Assembly: GCA_037957365.1 (NCBI GenBank)
Contig: JARHVA010001737.1
Coordinates: 1,776,001 to 1,840,000, forward strand
From: Torreya grandis
Lineage: Eukaryota; Streptophyta; Pinopsida; Cupressales; Taxaceae
DNA: 64,000 nt
Direction: 5' to 3'
In this document: piece after piece, positions 1 to 11,064 of the stretch
Position numbering within the stretch: position 1 is the first letter of the stretch
How the letters are laid out: each line of letters starts with the position of its first letter
Program-made: the position numbers and the translations under genes
The notes under the pieces: generated by a model
The model's database searches: none
What the model was told of the DNA's origin: nothing
Seen by the model: only the letters and a program-made list of their open reading frames with translations

Positions 1-1329
1 TCATAGTTGATACAACTTAAGATCTTATCCATTATAGGACAGGGGTAAAATAACTCCATCCATATATTCCAATTTAAAAGAATTACGACCAAGTACCTGA
101 TGAATTTTGAAAGGCCCTTTCCAAAGTGAATCAAATTTGCCATGTGCTCCTTTAGGTTCTCTCCTTTTATCCTATAGCAATACTTCATCTCCTTCCATAA
201 ACTTTCTAGGTCTAGTTTTTTAATCAAAAATCTTTTTAACCCTAGTTTGATGAGTAGTAATCTGATCAACTAGTTCATTCCTCTCCTCCTCAATCTTAGT
301 TAAGTACATAATGTTTTTCTCTAAAGAATCCTCAAAGTATTGATCTTCAATAACATTTTATAATTTAGCTACAGATAATTCCAAAGGTAATGATAATTGT
401 GCTCCTATCCCATAAACCAACTCAAAAGGTGACATTCCTATTGCTCTTTTTTGGGTTACCCTATCAGCCTGGATGCTTTGTATAGTTTCCTATGCCAATA
501 TTTGGGGTTATCACTCACCAATTTCTTCATGATGGCTATCAAATTTATATTATTGGACTCCACTTGTCCATTCCCTTGAGGGCAATAATCTTATGAGTGA
601 GAAAGAGAGATACTGTGTTCATATCAGAATGAAGTAAGTTCCATTGAAGAAAAATTGGTAGCATTATCTACCACAATCTTATGAGGAACACCAAAACATA
701 CTAGTATATTTTCTTTGAGAATATTACATACCACTTTTGAAGTGGTTCTCTTCATAGGAGCTACTTCAACCCATTTTGTAAAATAGTTTGTTGCTATTAA
801 AATGTGTGTATGACCAGCACTTGAAGGAGGTGAAGAGGCCCAATGAAGTCTAATCCCCATTGTTTGAAAGGTATTCAATAATGATAGGCCTTAGAGGCAA
901 TGTCGTAAGTTGTGGTCTTCTTGAAATTTTTTTGCATTTTTCACAGTTAGCCACCCATTTATATGCATATTTGAACATACCTAGCCAATAATAACAATTT
1001 CTAAGGATTTTGAATGTTGTGATCGAAGAAGAGAAATATCCACCATAGGCTTCATTATGAAAAACTTTCAATAGTTTGTATTGTTGTTCCTTATCTACAC
1101 ACCTCAGAAAGGTTTCATCTAGTCCCTTTTTGTATAGGACATCACCCAAAATGACATATTTTGTTGATTTTAACCTCATATTCCTTTTCTCATTTGGGGA
1201 TAAGTGATTGGGACAATATCCATAAGTAAGATAGTGTGCCACGTTTAGGAACCATGGATCTTCTAAGTTCACCAATAGGATAGTAGGAAGTTTTTCTTCT
1301 TCTTCTTCTTCCTTACTTCCAGCTATCAA
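1..1329 (-). pseudogene. Element 1 integrase (zinc-binding, catalytic core and C-terminal GPF-type domain), decayed
   Basis: The domain would insert the cDNA into host DNA. Reading leftwards, 1329-850 gives the N-terminal zinc-binding part (VFHNEAYGGY, then CEKC): the second His of the HHCC motif is Tyr. At 878-624 lies the catalytic core, with ATNYFTKW, where the first catalytic Asp is Asn, and VVDNATNF, which keeps the second Asp. At about 620-540 a PQGNGQVES segment supplies the Glu. At about 210-20 a C-terminal domain (KGAHGKFDSLWKGPFKI) matches the GPY/F module of gypsy integrases. Stops and a frame change separate the parts. Family and order are clear; enzymatic activity is excluded. 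Confidence 0.85.
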
Positions 1330-2034
1330 TTTGCATAAACCTTGACCTCTAACTAATTTGGTTTGCCTAATCTCTAGGTCTTATTCTTGAATTTTAGCAA
1401 CCCATTTTGCTCTATTGTTCATCCCAACATCTTGTTGTGTCAGAATGCTTTTCACAACCAAACTAGGAGAAAATACAATTGAATGAGAATGAAGTATATA
1501 ATATCTAATTTTTTTAACAACCTTTACTATAGTGAAAGCTTGTTTCTTAGCCAAAGAATATTTAAGTTCATGCTTCTTGAGAGAAACACTCATAAAATCT
1601 ATTGGGGATTCTATATTTAATTCATTTTTTTGTAACAAGATAACAGACATAGTATGTTCTAAAGCATAATAGTAAATAACAAAATATTTTTAGAAATTAA
1701 GATTTACCAAAGTAGGTGTTTACATAATCACCTCTTTAATATCTTCAAATGCTTTCTTAGCAGCTTCATTCCATCCGAGTGCTTGTTTTTCACTCATCAT
1801 CCTGACAATATGTTTTGTAATCTTAGCAAAATCAGGGATAAACCTTCTGAGAAAATTAATCTAGCCAAAGAAAGACTTAGCTCTAGGCCTATTAGAGGGA
1901 AGACTTAGCTATTATATTGGTATAACTCTTTATAGGTCAATCTTGATTCCATCCTTTAAAACTAGGTGTCCCAATAACTTCCCTTCTATAACATAGAAAA
2001 CTAACTTCTTAGGGTTAAGAGATATCCCATGACT
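1330..2034 (-). pseudogene. Element 1 RT thumb/connection and RNase H (gypsy type), decayed
   Basis: Directly after the RT core the minus strand encodes the usual gypsy connection: GKLLGHLV, then INFLRRFIPDFAKI, then a DIKEVI/TPTL segment that leads into RNase H. The clearest piece is 1650-1381, with SVILLQKN, an FMSVSLKKHELKYSLAKKQA stretch and VVKKIRYYILHSHSIVF, which is the RNase H of Ty3/gypsy pol. The first RNase H Asp is not seen (the sequence there reads YYALEHTMS). Several stops interrupt it. It would degrade the RNA strand of the RNA/DNA hybrid during reverse transcription; this copy cannot. Confidence 0.8.
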
Positions 2035-2856
2035 CTAGCACCTTTGTAAAATAGTCTCCAAATCCTTTAGATGATAATCCCTTTTTCTAGATAAAATATT
2101 CAAATCATCAAGATAAATTATAATAATTCTATCTTTTAGATCTTTAAAGGATGAATCCATCACTCGTTGAAAAGTTGCACTAGTATTAATCAAACCAAAG
2201 GGCATACGGTTATAAGCAAAAGTTCCTTGAGGTGTAGTGAAAGCAATTTTATGTTGGTTAGCTGTAGATACACTTATTTGGTTATAACCTAAGAACCCAT
2301 CTAACATGGACATCATTTCTAACCTAACAATAGTTTTCAAGATGCGATCCATCATAGGCAAGGGATAATTATCTTTTAAACTGGCTTGGTTCAAATTCTT
2401 AAGGTCAACATAAATTCTTATTTCTCCATTCTTTTTGCATACTAGAACAATGTTTGCCACCCAGGTGGAGTGATGAATTAGATAAATACCCCTAGCCTTC
2501 AACATCTTGTCAATCTTCTTAAAGACAGCCTTAGCAACTTTTGGGTTATAATTTCTCAGCTTTTGCCTGAATGGATTTGCATTTGCTTTCAAAGGAATAT
2601 GATGCTAAAACTACCCACATCTAAAATCTTTAATATCATCATAGCACCAAGAAAAGACATCTTCATACTTAATTAATAGATTAATTAAATTGTTTTTCTC
2701 CTCTGGTGAATAACACCTACCAATGGAGATCCATTTGGGATCAGTCTCACTTCCAATGTTGATTTTCTCATAATCCTCCACTTTGTTAGGATTTTGGGCA
2801 AGTGTGCCTTTAGTATATTCATCTTGTCTAGTGAACAAATATTCTAGAGACACCAA
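2035..2856 (-). pseudogene. Element 1 reverse transcriptase core with its pre-RT segment
   Basis: The best preserved coding part of Element 1. 2856-2611 encodes the segment that precedes RT in Tat-like elements (INIGSETDPKWISIGRCYSPEE, LLIKYEDVFSWCYDDI). 2592-2035 is an open 185-codon RT core with KNGEIRIYVDLKNLN, DNYPLPMMDRIL, MLDGFLGYNQI, MPFGLINTSATFQRVMD and the catalytic YLDDLNILS box with both Asp present. A single stop region near 2600 splits the two parts. The protein would synthesise cDNA from the element's RNA in cytoplasmic particles. Assignment is secure from motif order; a nearly intact active site suggests this part decayed less than its neighbours. Confidence 0.93.
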
Positions 2857-3530
2857 TCCTTTAGGGATTTTGTTTCTTTTTAACTAAATTACATCATCTT
2901 TTGAATTGATCCCTAGATCAAGATTAAATTTTTTACATTCTATTTCAGAACTTTCAAAATAAGTTCCTAGGAACATCTTAGCATTCTCCAAGAATTTTTT
3001 GATCTATTTATTACTTTCAAAAACTTGTCAATTTTTAGCATTATGTAGGACATTAGGATGATAGACTAGTTCTATTCTATATGAATCCCTTTTGAAATCG
3101 GGGTGTGGGAGAAGAAGAGAAGCTGATACTGCTAGAGAATTCACCCACATGTTCTAGTCTTTGGGAATTACTTCAATAGAAAAGGCATCAAAATATTCTA
3201 TCTCATCCCAAAATCTATTTTTGTAATGTCTCAATTTTTTATATTTAACTAAAAAAATGCATCTCACTTGTTTGACAATTAATTTAGTATTACCTCTTTC
3301 CTTGAGCATCTTTACACCCTTTCCTTTATCTTCATTTAACCCAAGCAATAAAGCCTCATATTGTGTAGTGTTATTAGTATTTTTAAATTCTAGCTTGAAA
3401 AAGTAAGGAAAAGTTTCACCTTTAGGTGAGATTAACACAACCCCTGCTCCTGAACCATTGGTAGCATAACTGCCATCAAATTCCATGGTCCATAGATCAT
3501 CTGAATGAATAGACATTGGGATAGATTCTT
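2857..3530 (-). pseudogene. Element 1 archaeal-type RNase H (aRH), placed upstream of RT
   Basis: 3516-3154 is open for 120 codons and contains LWTMEFDGSYATNGSGAGVV, FKLEFKNTNNTTQYEALLLGL, TKLIVKQV and FSIEVIPKD. This is the extra, plant/archaeal-like RNase H of Tat elements: FDGS supplies the first Asp, QYEAL the Glu. Where GDSKL is expected, GNTKL is found, so one catalytic Asp is lost. It continues leftward through a stop into NSLAVSASLLLPHPDF and a KFLENAKMF stretch up to the pre-RT segment. The position, between protease and RT, differs from Element 2, where the same domain follows RNase H. Confidence 0.82.
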
Positions 3531-4578
3531 ATTTTAAGTCTTCAAAGGAGAGAAAATAGTTACCAAATTCATATTCTTCAAATAGAATCTGAGACTTAGG
3601 ATCATCAGAAGGGTATACAATAAACTTGCATTTAAGTTCAAGTTCTAGCTTAACTTTATGCTTTCCCATTAGAATTATAGATTTTAACCAATCCAATTTA
3701 ATCTACCCACCTAAATCTTTGCAAAAAGTTTTGTTCAATAACATCCCATAACTAGCAGGGATATCTACTACCAAGATAGTCAACTTCACCTTTTTATCAG
3801 GATAGGCTGCAAGAGCAACTCATGCATCTTTAATTTATTCAAGCAAAGAAATCTATTTACCATCTATGGAGTAACATCTACCAAATATTTTTGTAAGAGA
3901 TAAGCCTAAGGCTTTGGCTATAGAAGAAGACATTATATTATTAGAAACACCTGAGTCTATGATACAATTGCTAAGTTTATGACCATTTATGAACAAAGAA
4001 ACATAAAATGGGTTGGGCTTCATATCAGCCATATAAATGGTATCATCAGATGAATTGAGGGTCATTAAAGGAGTATGCGTGGGTGATTCATGTGGAGAAT
4101 TAAATAGGTGGGCAATGAGAGACTCAGTATTAACATTTAATTGACTCTGAATTTCAACTTGTGTAGGGCCATTTCTGACATATTTAACCAATTTATCAAG
4201 TTGTTTGGGTTTCAACTTGAGGTATCTAGTAGGGGATATTTGAATCTTTGTAGACTTACAAAATTCTAATATATCAAAAAAAGTCTCATGATCATTTCTA
4301 TGTAACAATTTATTTTCTTGGGTCTTCAAATTAGCATCAAAGGTTCTAATAAGAGGTTCCTTACCTTTAATGGGCACTTTTTGAGTATTAGAAAATCTTG
4401 GATTTTTTTGACTTCTAGTAAACATAGCACATGAAGGATTTTCAAGAGTAACCAATATTTCACCTCCTATTTCTGAATCTGACTCATATTCTAGGAAATG
4501 TATTTCAGAGTCACCAAGTTCCTCAAAGTTCCTTTCTTCTTCAATAATCTCCCCTAACACATCTTGAGTAGGGGTCAT
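3531..4578 (-). pseudogene. Element 1 aspartic protease region
   Basis: 4578-3853 is open for 241 codons. The last third holds the retropepsin core: a SLFINGHKLSNCIIDSGVSN stretch with the active-site D-S-G, followed by IAKALGLSL. After a stop at about 3853 the minus strand continues with VVDIPASYGMLLNKTF and DLGG, the C-terminal half of the Tat protease with its flap-side YG(M)LL motif, down to about 3640. The N-terminal 150 residues are acidic and Ser/Thr-rich and include the gag-protease linker (SPTRYLKLKPKQLDKLVKYV). It would cleave the gag-pol polyprotein. Confidence 0.8.
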
Positions 4579-5976
4579 TTAAGCATATCTAAGCATCTCC
4601 GGATAAGAATTTCCATCATAATCAGTAGTTAAATGAAAGGCACACATATTACCTCTTCCAAGAGGAGCTTTAATAGTCAACCTTGGTTATGCTGATGTAA
4701 GTGGTAATGTCTTACCAACATTTGCCTATTAATTAAAATTTCTCCTACTAATATCTTGATATGGTTGTTGGAATGAAGTACCAGTCTTAGGTAATTATCT
4801 TTTTAGGGCAATCATATCATTGACTAGTCTTTGAACCACATGATCCGTAGAGGATGAGGGTTGAGTATTAGGTACTTGGACTTCTTTCTTCCATTTTTCA
4901 GCCATAATAAGATCATCCTCTAACCCAACTGCCAATGATTATGCGGTTGCTAAATCAACAATTGCACCTCTTCTAAGATGAAAACTTATATCAAGAGGTA
5001 TAGAATTAATAAAGAAATATTTTTGATTCTCAGCAATCAACCTTTTAGTAGTAGAAATCTTGTGCATAATTCTATTGAATTTGGCTATAAATTCTCTCAT
5101 GGGTTCATGTAGCTCTTTCTTAAGCTAATTCAATTGAGCAAGAATGGAATGTTCATCTTCTACACTTTTGAACCTATTTTTAAACATAGTTTTCATATCA
5201 TTCCAGTTTATGATTGAGGAATCACTTAGATGATAAAACCATTATGTTGCAATACTAGTTAGAATTTGCATGAAAAGCCTTATGGCTACATCTTGATGTT
5301 ACACACCTCACCACATGCTACTGCAAAGGCACTCAGATGCTCTTCTGGTGATTGTCTTCCATCTCCATTAAATTTGGATAAATTTTCCCTTACATTTTTA
5401 GATAAAGGATTCAGTTTGGCCCCTAAATTTAGAGGTCATATGGTTGCTCCTCAAGGTTGGGCCATTGGAAGAAAACTTATGGCAGAAGGAAAGATAGTAC
5501 CAAAAAGAGTTAAGGATTGACAGACATAAGATCTAGAGGGTTTAGGAGGGCTAGGAGGTCTACTTATAGCTTTTCCAACATGGTTAGGAATACAAGGAAA
5601 ATTTAGGCTTTCCAATGTTTGAAAAGTAGAATCCTTAATTCCCTATCTTCTTAAAGACCTTGTGTATCTTCTGGAATCCGGCTTATGATATTATAACTAT
5701 TAACTTCTATGATGTTCTTAATCTCTTTACACTTCAGGGGGTTTCATTTCTTGTTGCATTTTCTACTTGCCTCCTTTTCTTGAGTAACAACAATCGCATA
5801 TTATCAGCCAATTCTTCTTCTTTTTCTAATATTCTACTTGCCATCCTATAATCATCAATATTTTGATGAGTATGCCAAGCAAGAGTATTTAACTAACCAA
5901 TTATATCTTCTTGCTCATCTTTAAAACCAAGATTAGGTTGTAAAATAGGAATTATATTTTCATGTGGAAGCACCAT
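4579..5976 (-). pseudogene. Element 1 gag, decayed
   Basis: A Met codon at 5976 (minus) opens the frame MVLPHENIIPILQPNLGF, 70 bases after the LTR end and therefore a plausible gag start. Further in, the retrotransposon gag core is readable between about 5215 and 5030: NDMKTMFKNRFKSVEDEHSI, EPMREFIAKFNRIMHKIS. Towards its end, at about 4660-4600, CAFHLTTDYDG resembles the C-x-x-H knuckle of Tat gag. Stops are spread throughout. Gag would form the virus-like particle. Short plus-strand frames inside this region (5266-5520, 5660-5851) are antisense shadows. Confidence 0.72.
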
Positions 5977-6027
5977 TGTTACCTCATATTAAGGTGACTA
6001 ATCTTTCAATAAAGATTTCAATTTTGT

Positions 6028-6045
6028 TCCCCAATGGATTCACCA
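6028..6045 (-). promoter_or_regulatory. Element 1 putative primer binding site
   Basis: On the minus strand, five bases after the LTR end, stands TGGTGAATCCATTGGGGA. It begins with the TGG complementary to a tRNA 3' CCA and lies exactly where a PBS must be. I do not assign the tRNA. The layout resembles TGGTATGCCTAGTGGGA in Element 2 and TGGTGACTCC in Element 3. Confidence 0.65.
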
Positions 6046-6368
6046 AAAACTATTAGTTAACAGATTTGTCCATATCTAAAAATGTTTTATTTTGTCTCTA
6101 TACCCTTCTTATTTCAAGAACAAATAAGTTAAACAAAAAATGGGTGAACTATCAAGAATAGTTTCCATCTAAATTAAGGTACAACTCCCTTTAAGATTTT
6201 CAATGAATTCAAATTATTCTAATCATCATGATACACTTTTAACTAGAAAATGCTTAAAGGCTAACTAACATCCATACATAATCATGCTATGAATGCGATA
6301 TCCTTTTCTATAACAATAGTGGGTAAGAGAATACATAGATTTTATCTTAAATAATAATAAAATAGATA

Positions 6369-6371
<3 letters not shown>

Positions 6372-6413
<42 letters not shown>

Positions 6414-6419
6414 AAACCA
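6372..6419. repeat. (AT)n microsatellite in LTR copy A
   Basis: About 24 AT units in an unbroken run. The corresponding place in LTR copy B has no run, so the expansion is specific to this copy. Confidence 0.97.
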
Positions 6420-6849
6420 ATAAATGATAAAAAAAATAGACAATGAATTATCTAATGAAAGAGTAATTACTATATGAAAGAAGATTTCACACAGAAAATC
6501 CAATTTCAAATACTTAAATGCACAGATCTAAGTATACAGTAATTTATTCTCCTTTTCATTCACAAATAAAAAATGTTTCAGACAAGCATCATATATATTG
6601 TAGACAACAATAGTTCAGTTCTAAATTTTTTTATCTCCTTTTTCTTCACTATTCTCTTTCTATTTTTAATAACTAAATATATATATAGTTTCCCTAATTA
6701 ACTAATCTTTCAAAATAAACTATATTTAAAGTACCTTTGATCCATACGGGATTTAGTTTTTACAAATTAATTTAAATATCAATTTTTAAACAAAAAACCA
6801 ATTGAATAATTGAATAAAAGAAACTGTTTAAGTAAGATCATGGCTGAAG

Positions 6850-9800
6850 TGATATATTAGAATCTCTAGATTTGTTATGTTTTTTGGCTAGGCAACTTAA
6901 GCTTTCCACTCTTGAAATGTTGTAAAAAACTTATAAATTTTTGAGATATTGGGAATACTGATGTGCTTTACCCTTACCTTCCATATGTTCTCTTCCCTTT
7001 GAATTTTCCCCATCTTGTCTATGTTCTCCAGGAGTGTGTCGATGTAGTGATAAAGAAGTGACTCTACCTTTGAAATCTGAGAGAAATTTTTGGTTAATAA
7101 GTTGTCACTTTATTTGACGATGTTAATCTTTTCCTTGAAGGATTGAATCATAGTATTGATGTCCTTTTCTAGGTTTCAATCATCCTTTATGTATTTTACA
7201 TCAATATACTATAGATCATGCTGTAATGATTGAGTGAATTTAGTTATTTATTTGATAATTTTTGTGAGTTTAATTCATCCTTGTTGAGATATTGAGCTCC
7301 TCCATTTGATGTTTTTCTTACTTACATACAGTACATCTTCATCCAGACATGTCAAATTCTTTTTTGACAAAAAATTTACTATCCCATAATTTTGTACCTC
7401 ATCAATTTGGTTCATCACACTCATCTATTTGCCTTCATCTTTTATCCACAAAGCATTTTGTGTCTTCAAGTCTTCAATAGTAATTATGGTTAGATCATAT
7501 ACATTCTTTAATTTATGAATGTATTTCGTACCTTTCTGGATAATGTCATCCAACCAATCATCAAATACCTTGGCAACCATTTTGTTTCTATGTATCTAGT
7601 CCAAAATCTTTTGATTAATAGGCAATTTTGGATCGAAAGACAGGGGCAATTAGGTAATAGGTTGTAGATCTAGATTATGAATGGCATCGATGTAATCTAC
7701 CATTGACTATAAGGTCTATTTAAACTCCATTTTATCTTTCTCATCTTTCCAAGTTCTACTAACTATCCTTTTGGTGGATGCTTCAAGGTGATGCACATTC
7801 GTGGCACGTGATGTAGTCCCAAGATCTATCTTTTCAATTATAAAATCCTAAACTGTATGATCTTGAACTTCCTCATTAGTTCTTAGCTAGGCTATTTATG
7901 CACTCTAGTTCCCTATGTTAGGGTCAAAATCTACCTTGGATGTTGTTTTTAGTTTTTTAGATTTAGGAGTTTTTCCTAAACACTTACTCACCATGCCCTC
8001 CAATGACAAAGAAAATGGTCCTATTTTTCTTTTATTTCTGATTGAGCTTTCCAACCACTTGGGTGCAGAGGTTGAGACTTCTTTACCAAGATTTGATTGA
8101 TTAGAAGGCACATTTAAAATAATCATCAGGTCGGTAGAATTAGAAGCAATCTCTATCTATTGATTTGCACTAACCTCCTCTAAAATTGGTGAATCAGATT
8201 CTTTATCACCTATTGCTTCTCTTGAATCCTCTTCAAAATTTAAATCCACAATTATTTTTTTAGAAATATGACTCTTTCTCTTACTTTTAGTCTTTGATCT
8301 AGTGGTATGAGGAGGAAGAGTAGTTGTAAGGGCCTTCTTATATTCTTTGATGATAGGATCCCTTTCAATTTTTGACTTGAAAGTACCTACATCATAGATA
8401 GCAATAAGCTGGTTAGAGGAGCTTATTGGGGATGGTGACTTAACTATTGATGTACATTTTTGGGAAACTTTATTTTGAGATCCCTCCAAATTTTGTTCCC
8501 TCAACCATTTCTTAGTTCTCCTTATCACCAGGAGGGTCTTAACCTCAATCCTATCTTCTTCATTTTTATCCCAGTCAATTTTTGGAATAGGTGATTATTT
8601 TATCTGTTCAAATTGTAGATCAGTCACTTGTTCTTCATTATCAAATTTTTTAGAAATGTCCATATTTAACTTAAAGGTAATTATTTATCCTGGGGAAAAC
8701 TTGGACCATGGTCGTCTTCTGACCTTGAATTCATATAAATAATCCTCCCAATAATCCTCTAATTAAGGAATATGTAAAAACCCTATTCTAAGATCCAAGT
8801 TATCCTTGGTAAAACCTTTGCTATCAAATTGGGATCTGGCTATGAAGTACTGAACATTGAATTTTTTAAGATCCAATTCTAAATTCAAAGCATCAAATAC
8901 TGACTAGAATGAATAACAACATCCAAGTTTGATAGGAAAAGATATATCATATTTCTTTTTCATTGTAATTTTTTATCCACATTTGTTAATTGTCTGTAGA
9001 CTTCTATCAACACAAGATGGTCAAAAACATACCTAGGTAACTTCAAAGGTTCACCGTCAAAACCTCCAACTCTGATATAAGTGAACTTAAAAAACTAAAT
9101 AAATAAACTAACATAAATGTTGATCAGTGACATAGCCTCATCAGACAACCTCTTATTGATGTTGTTTGCTAATTCATAAGTTATTCTCTTGGTAAAAATA
9201 TCATTAACCCTCCTATAATTCTCATAGAAATTATGCATTTATAATTGTGAGTAATAGTCATAAATTTTGTTGTCTTCAACCAAGGGTGCATGAGGTAGCA
9301 CTACCCATTGTATTATAGATGCTAGGAAATAGAAGAGGTATGAAGACATATAAAAATATTTTTTCCCCAAACAATTACTTATGCCTAGATGCAAACATTC
9401 AGCTACAATTTTTGCCTAATCTAAATATTACTCTCCTTGGAGGATCACCTGTATGAAAAAGTACATGCAATCTTCCCAATAATATGTTTGAGCATTGCCC
9501 TTTAGCCTGTGTAGTAACACTACAATATCTTTTACTTTTAGAATCATTTGATTTCTTGTTAATGGTCTGGGCAGTCTTGAACCCCCTTTTTGGAATTTTA
9601 ATAACCAATTCCTTGAAATCACGCTCTTGTAAATTGATTTCTTTAGTGAAAAATAACCATAGGAAGAAGTAATATTGAGGTCAGAATATGGTTCCTTGGG
9701 CGTAATTCTCATCATAGACATTAGGGTTTATCTATTGATATGAAGTAAAATTATTACCATTTATAGTTCTAATGCACCTGTTTTGAGGTTCATATCTATT

Positions 9801-10074
9801 CATGTATTCTATAACTAATTCAAAAAAATGTACAGCCATGGGAAAGGCCACAGCTTCAACCAAGCTACTTTATACTATCCTCTACATCATAGGATTTGAC
9901 ATAAGATTTTTAGCCCTTTCCTTAAAATCTTCTAAGTCATATTGAACCAGAGAGGTGTCTCCAATTTTCAAAAGAGAATAGATGAGACTAAGACCATGCT
10001 CATAACCAAGACATGCAGATTTTATGGCAAGGAAAAAAATGTTTTGAACTTCTTAAACAATGCCATAAAATTAA
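6850..10074 (-). pseudogene. Unknown LTR-encoded ORF, copy A (main part)
   Basis: Function not recognised. On the minus strand a decayed but traceable long frame runs leftwards through most of the giant LTR; its first part (minus 14925-14670) lies beyond the copia insertion. Readable blocks: SACLGYEHGLSLIYSLLKIG (about 10030-9960), 9721-9428 (open), AKIVAECLHLGISNCLG and YFYMSSYLFYFL (about 9420-9330), RITYELANNINKRLSDEAM (about 9200-9130), FKFTYIRVGGFDGEPLKLPR (about 9090-9030), 8528-8157 (open; basic stretch TRSKTKSKRKS then acidic NFEEDSREAIGDKES), 8126-7905 (open; PKSKKLK) and a C-terminal MGKIQREENIWKV (about 6990-6950). The same blocks occur in the same order in copy B, implying an ancestral protein of roughly 1100 residues with basic, possibly nuclear-targeting patches and a helical C-terminal part. 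Confidence 0.6.
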
Positions 10075-10079
10075 AAGGA
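10075..10079. repeat. Target site duplication AAGGA of the copia element (left)
   Basis: AAGGA directly precedes the TGTTAGG start of the 5' LTR and is repeated at 14665-14669 directly after the 3' LTR. This fixes both ends of the insertion. Confidence 0.95.
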
Positions 10080-10930
10080 TGTTAGGTTGTGGAGCTAAAA
10101 GCTTCACTGATGTAGACATGGAGGAGGTTGCTGAGTTACAGAGAAATCAGCGTCGACAGCACAACTGACGTCAGTCATCTTCAGTGCAAAGGGCAACCAA
10201 CATCGGTAGGAGTCGGCCGATGTCGGTCACCTTCAGATAGACAGAGACCAACATCAGTCTCCTATGCAGTTCCAAAACTATTCATTGCATAAACAGTTAG
10301 TTTGTTGAACTGATTGTTTGCATGTAAAGACTATTTCGAGTCTTGAGCTACGTGTCTAATTATTGTAAATTAGAAGTTTAAGTTATTGTTTAGTATGGGA
10401 TCTATTTATAGACTCATTGGCATGTATTGTAATTAAGGATTAAGGCAAGGAAGAGATCCTTCCAGTTGTAAGAACGGGTTGATCTACAGGTTGTTGCAAG
10501 ATCAAGAAGAAGTTCTACATGGTAAGTAAGATCATTTGAGTTCTAGGTTGTTGCAATTTCATGGGAGATCTACTTGAAGTAATTTGAGTACTTATGTACT
10601 AGCAGTGTTATTACTGACTGGTTAGAGGAGAACAACAACTCTATGTTTGAGTTGATTGTTGTGACCATTTTTTGTAGGAGAGAGAACCCTTGATTGAGAA
10701 TTACTGGGAGCCCTTGAGGTGTGGGAAGCCTTATAGAGGTGTGAGAAGAGTGTGGCATCTTCTTTATTGTATTTTCTTTCTAGATGAGTTGAATACAAGA
10801 TTGTGTATTGTCTCGCATATTCTGTGTCATTTGTGAATTCTAATTACTTGTTAATTCTGGTATAATTCCATGTTTAGTTACTTATACAAGGTAATCATAT
10901 GTACTCTTATTGAGGAGAATGATCTTGACA
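10080..10930 (+). repeat. Copia 5' LTR
   Basis: Starts TGTTAGGTTGTGGAGC and ends GATCTTGACA (TG...CA), 851 bases. It aligns with 13832-14664. The first 180 bases hold several palindromic TGACGTCA/CCGATGTCGG motifs. The segment GTTTAGTATGGGATCTATTT near 10385-10410 is a candidate core promoter zone, without a perfect TATA box. Confidence 0.95.
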
Positions 10931-10932
10931 AG

Positions 10933-10944
10933 TGGTATCAGAGC
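10933..10944 (+). promoter_or_regulatory. Copia primer binding site (initiator tRNA-Met type)
   Basis: TGGTATCAGAGC stands two bases after the 5' LTR end. This is the usual plant copia PBS, complementary to the 3' end of initiator tRNA-Met. Confidence 0.93.
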
Positions 10945-11064
10945 TTTTGGTTGGGTTACTAATAGGTTGTATTAGATCTGGTTAGTGTTTGTTGATTACA
11001 GGTCACTCATAGGGGTTTCTATTTGAGTGAGAGTATAGTAATGGCAGAAGAAAGTAAGCTATGA

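Noticed and set aside
5266..5851. Plus-strand frames at 5266-5520 and 5660-5851
   Set aside because: They are antisense to the Element 1 gag, whose core is readable on the minus strand.
7915..8100. Plus-strand frame inside the LTR (and 37006-37464 in copy B)
   Set aside because: Both copies conserve the minus-strand frame with its charged blocks; the plus frame is its mirror, although its presence in both copies was considered.
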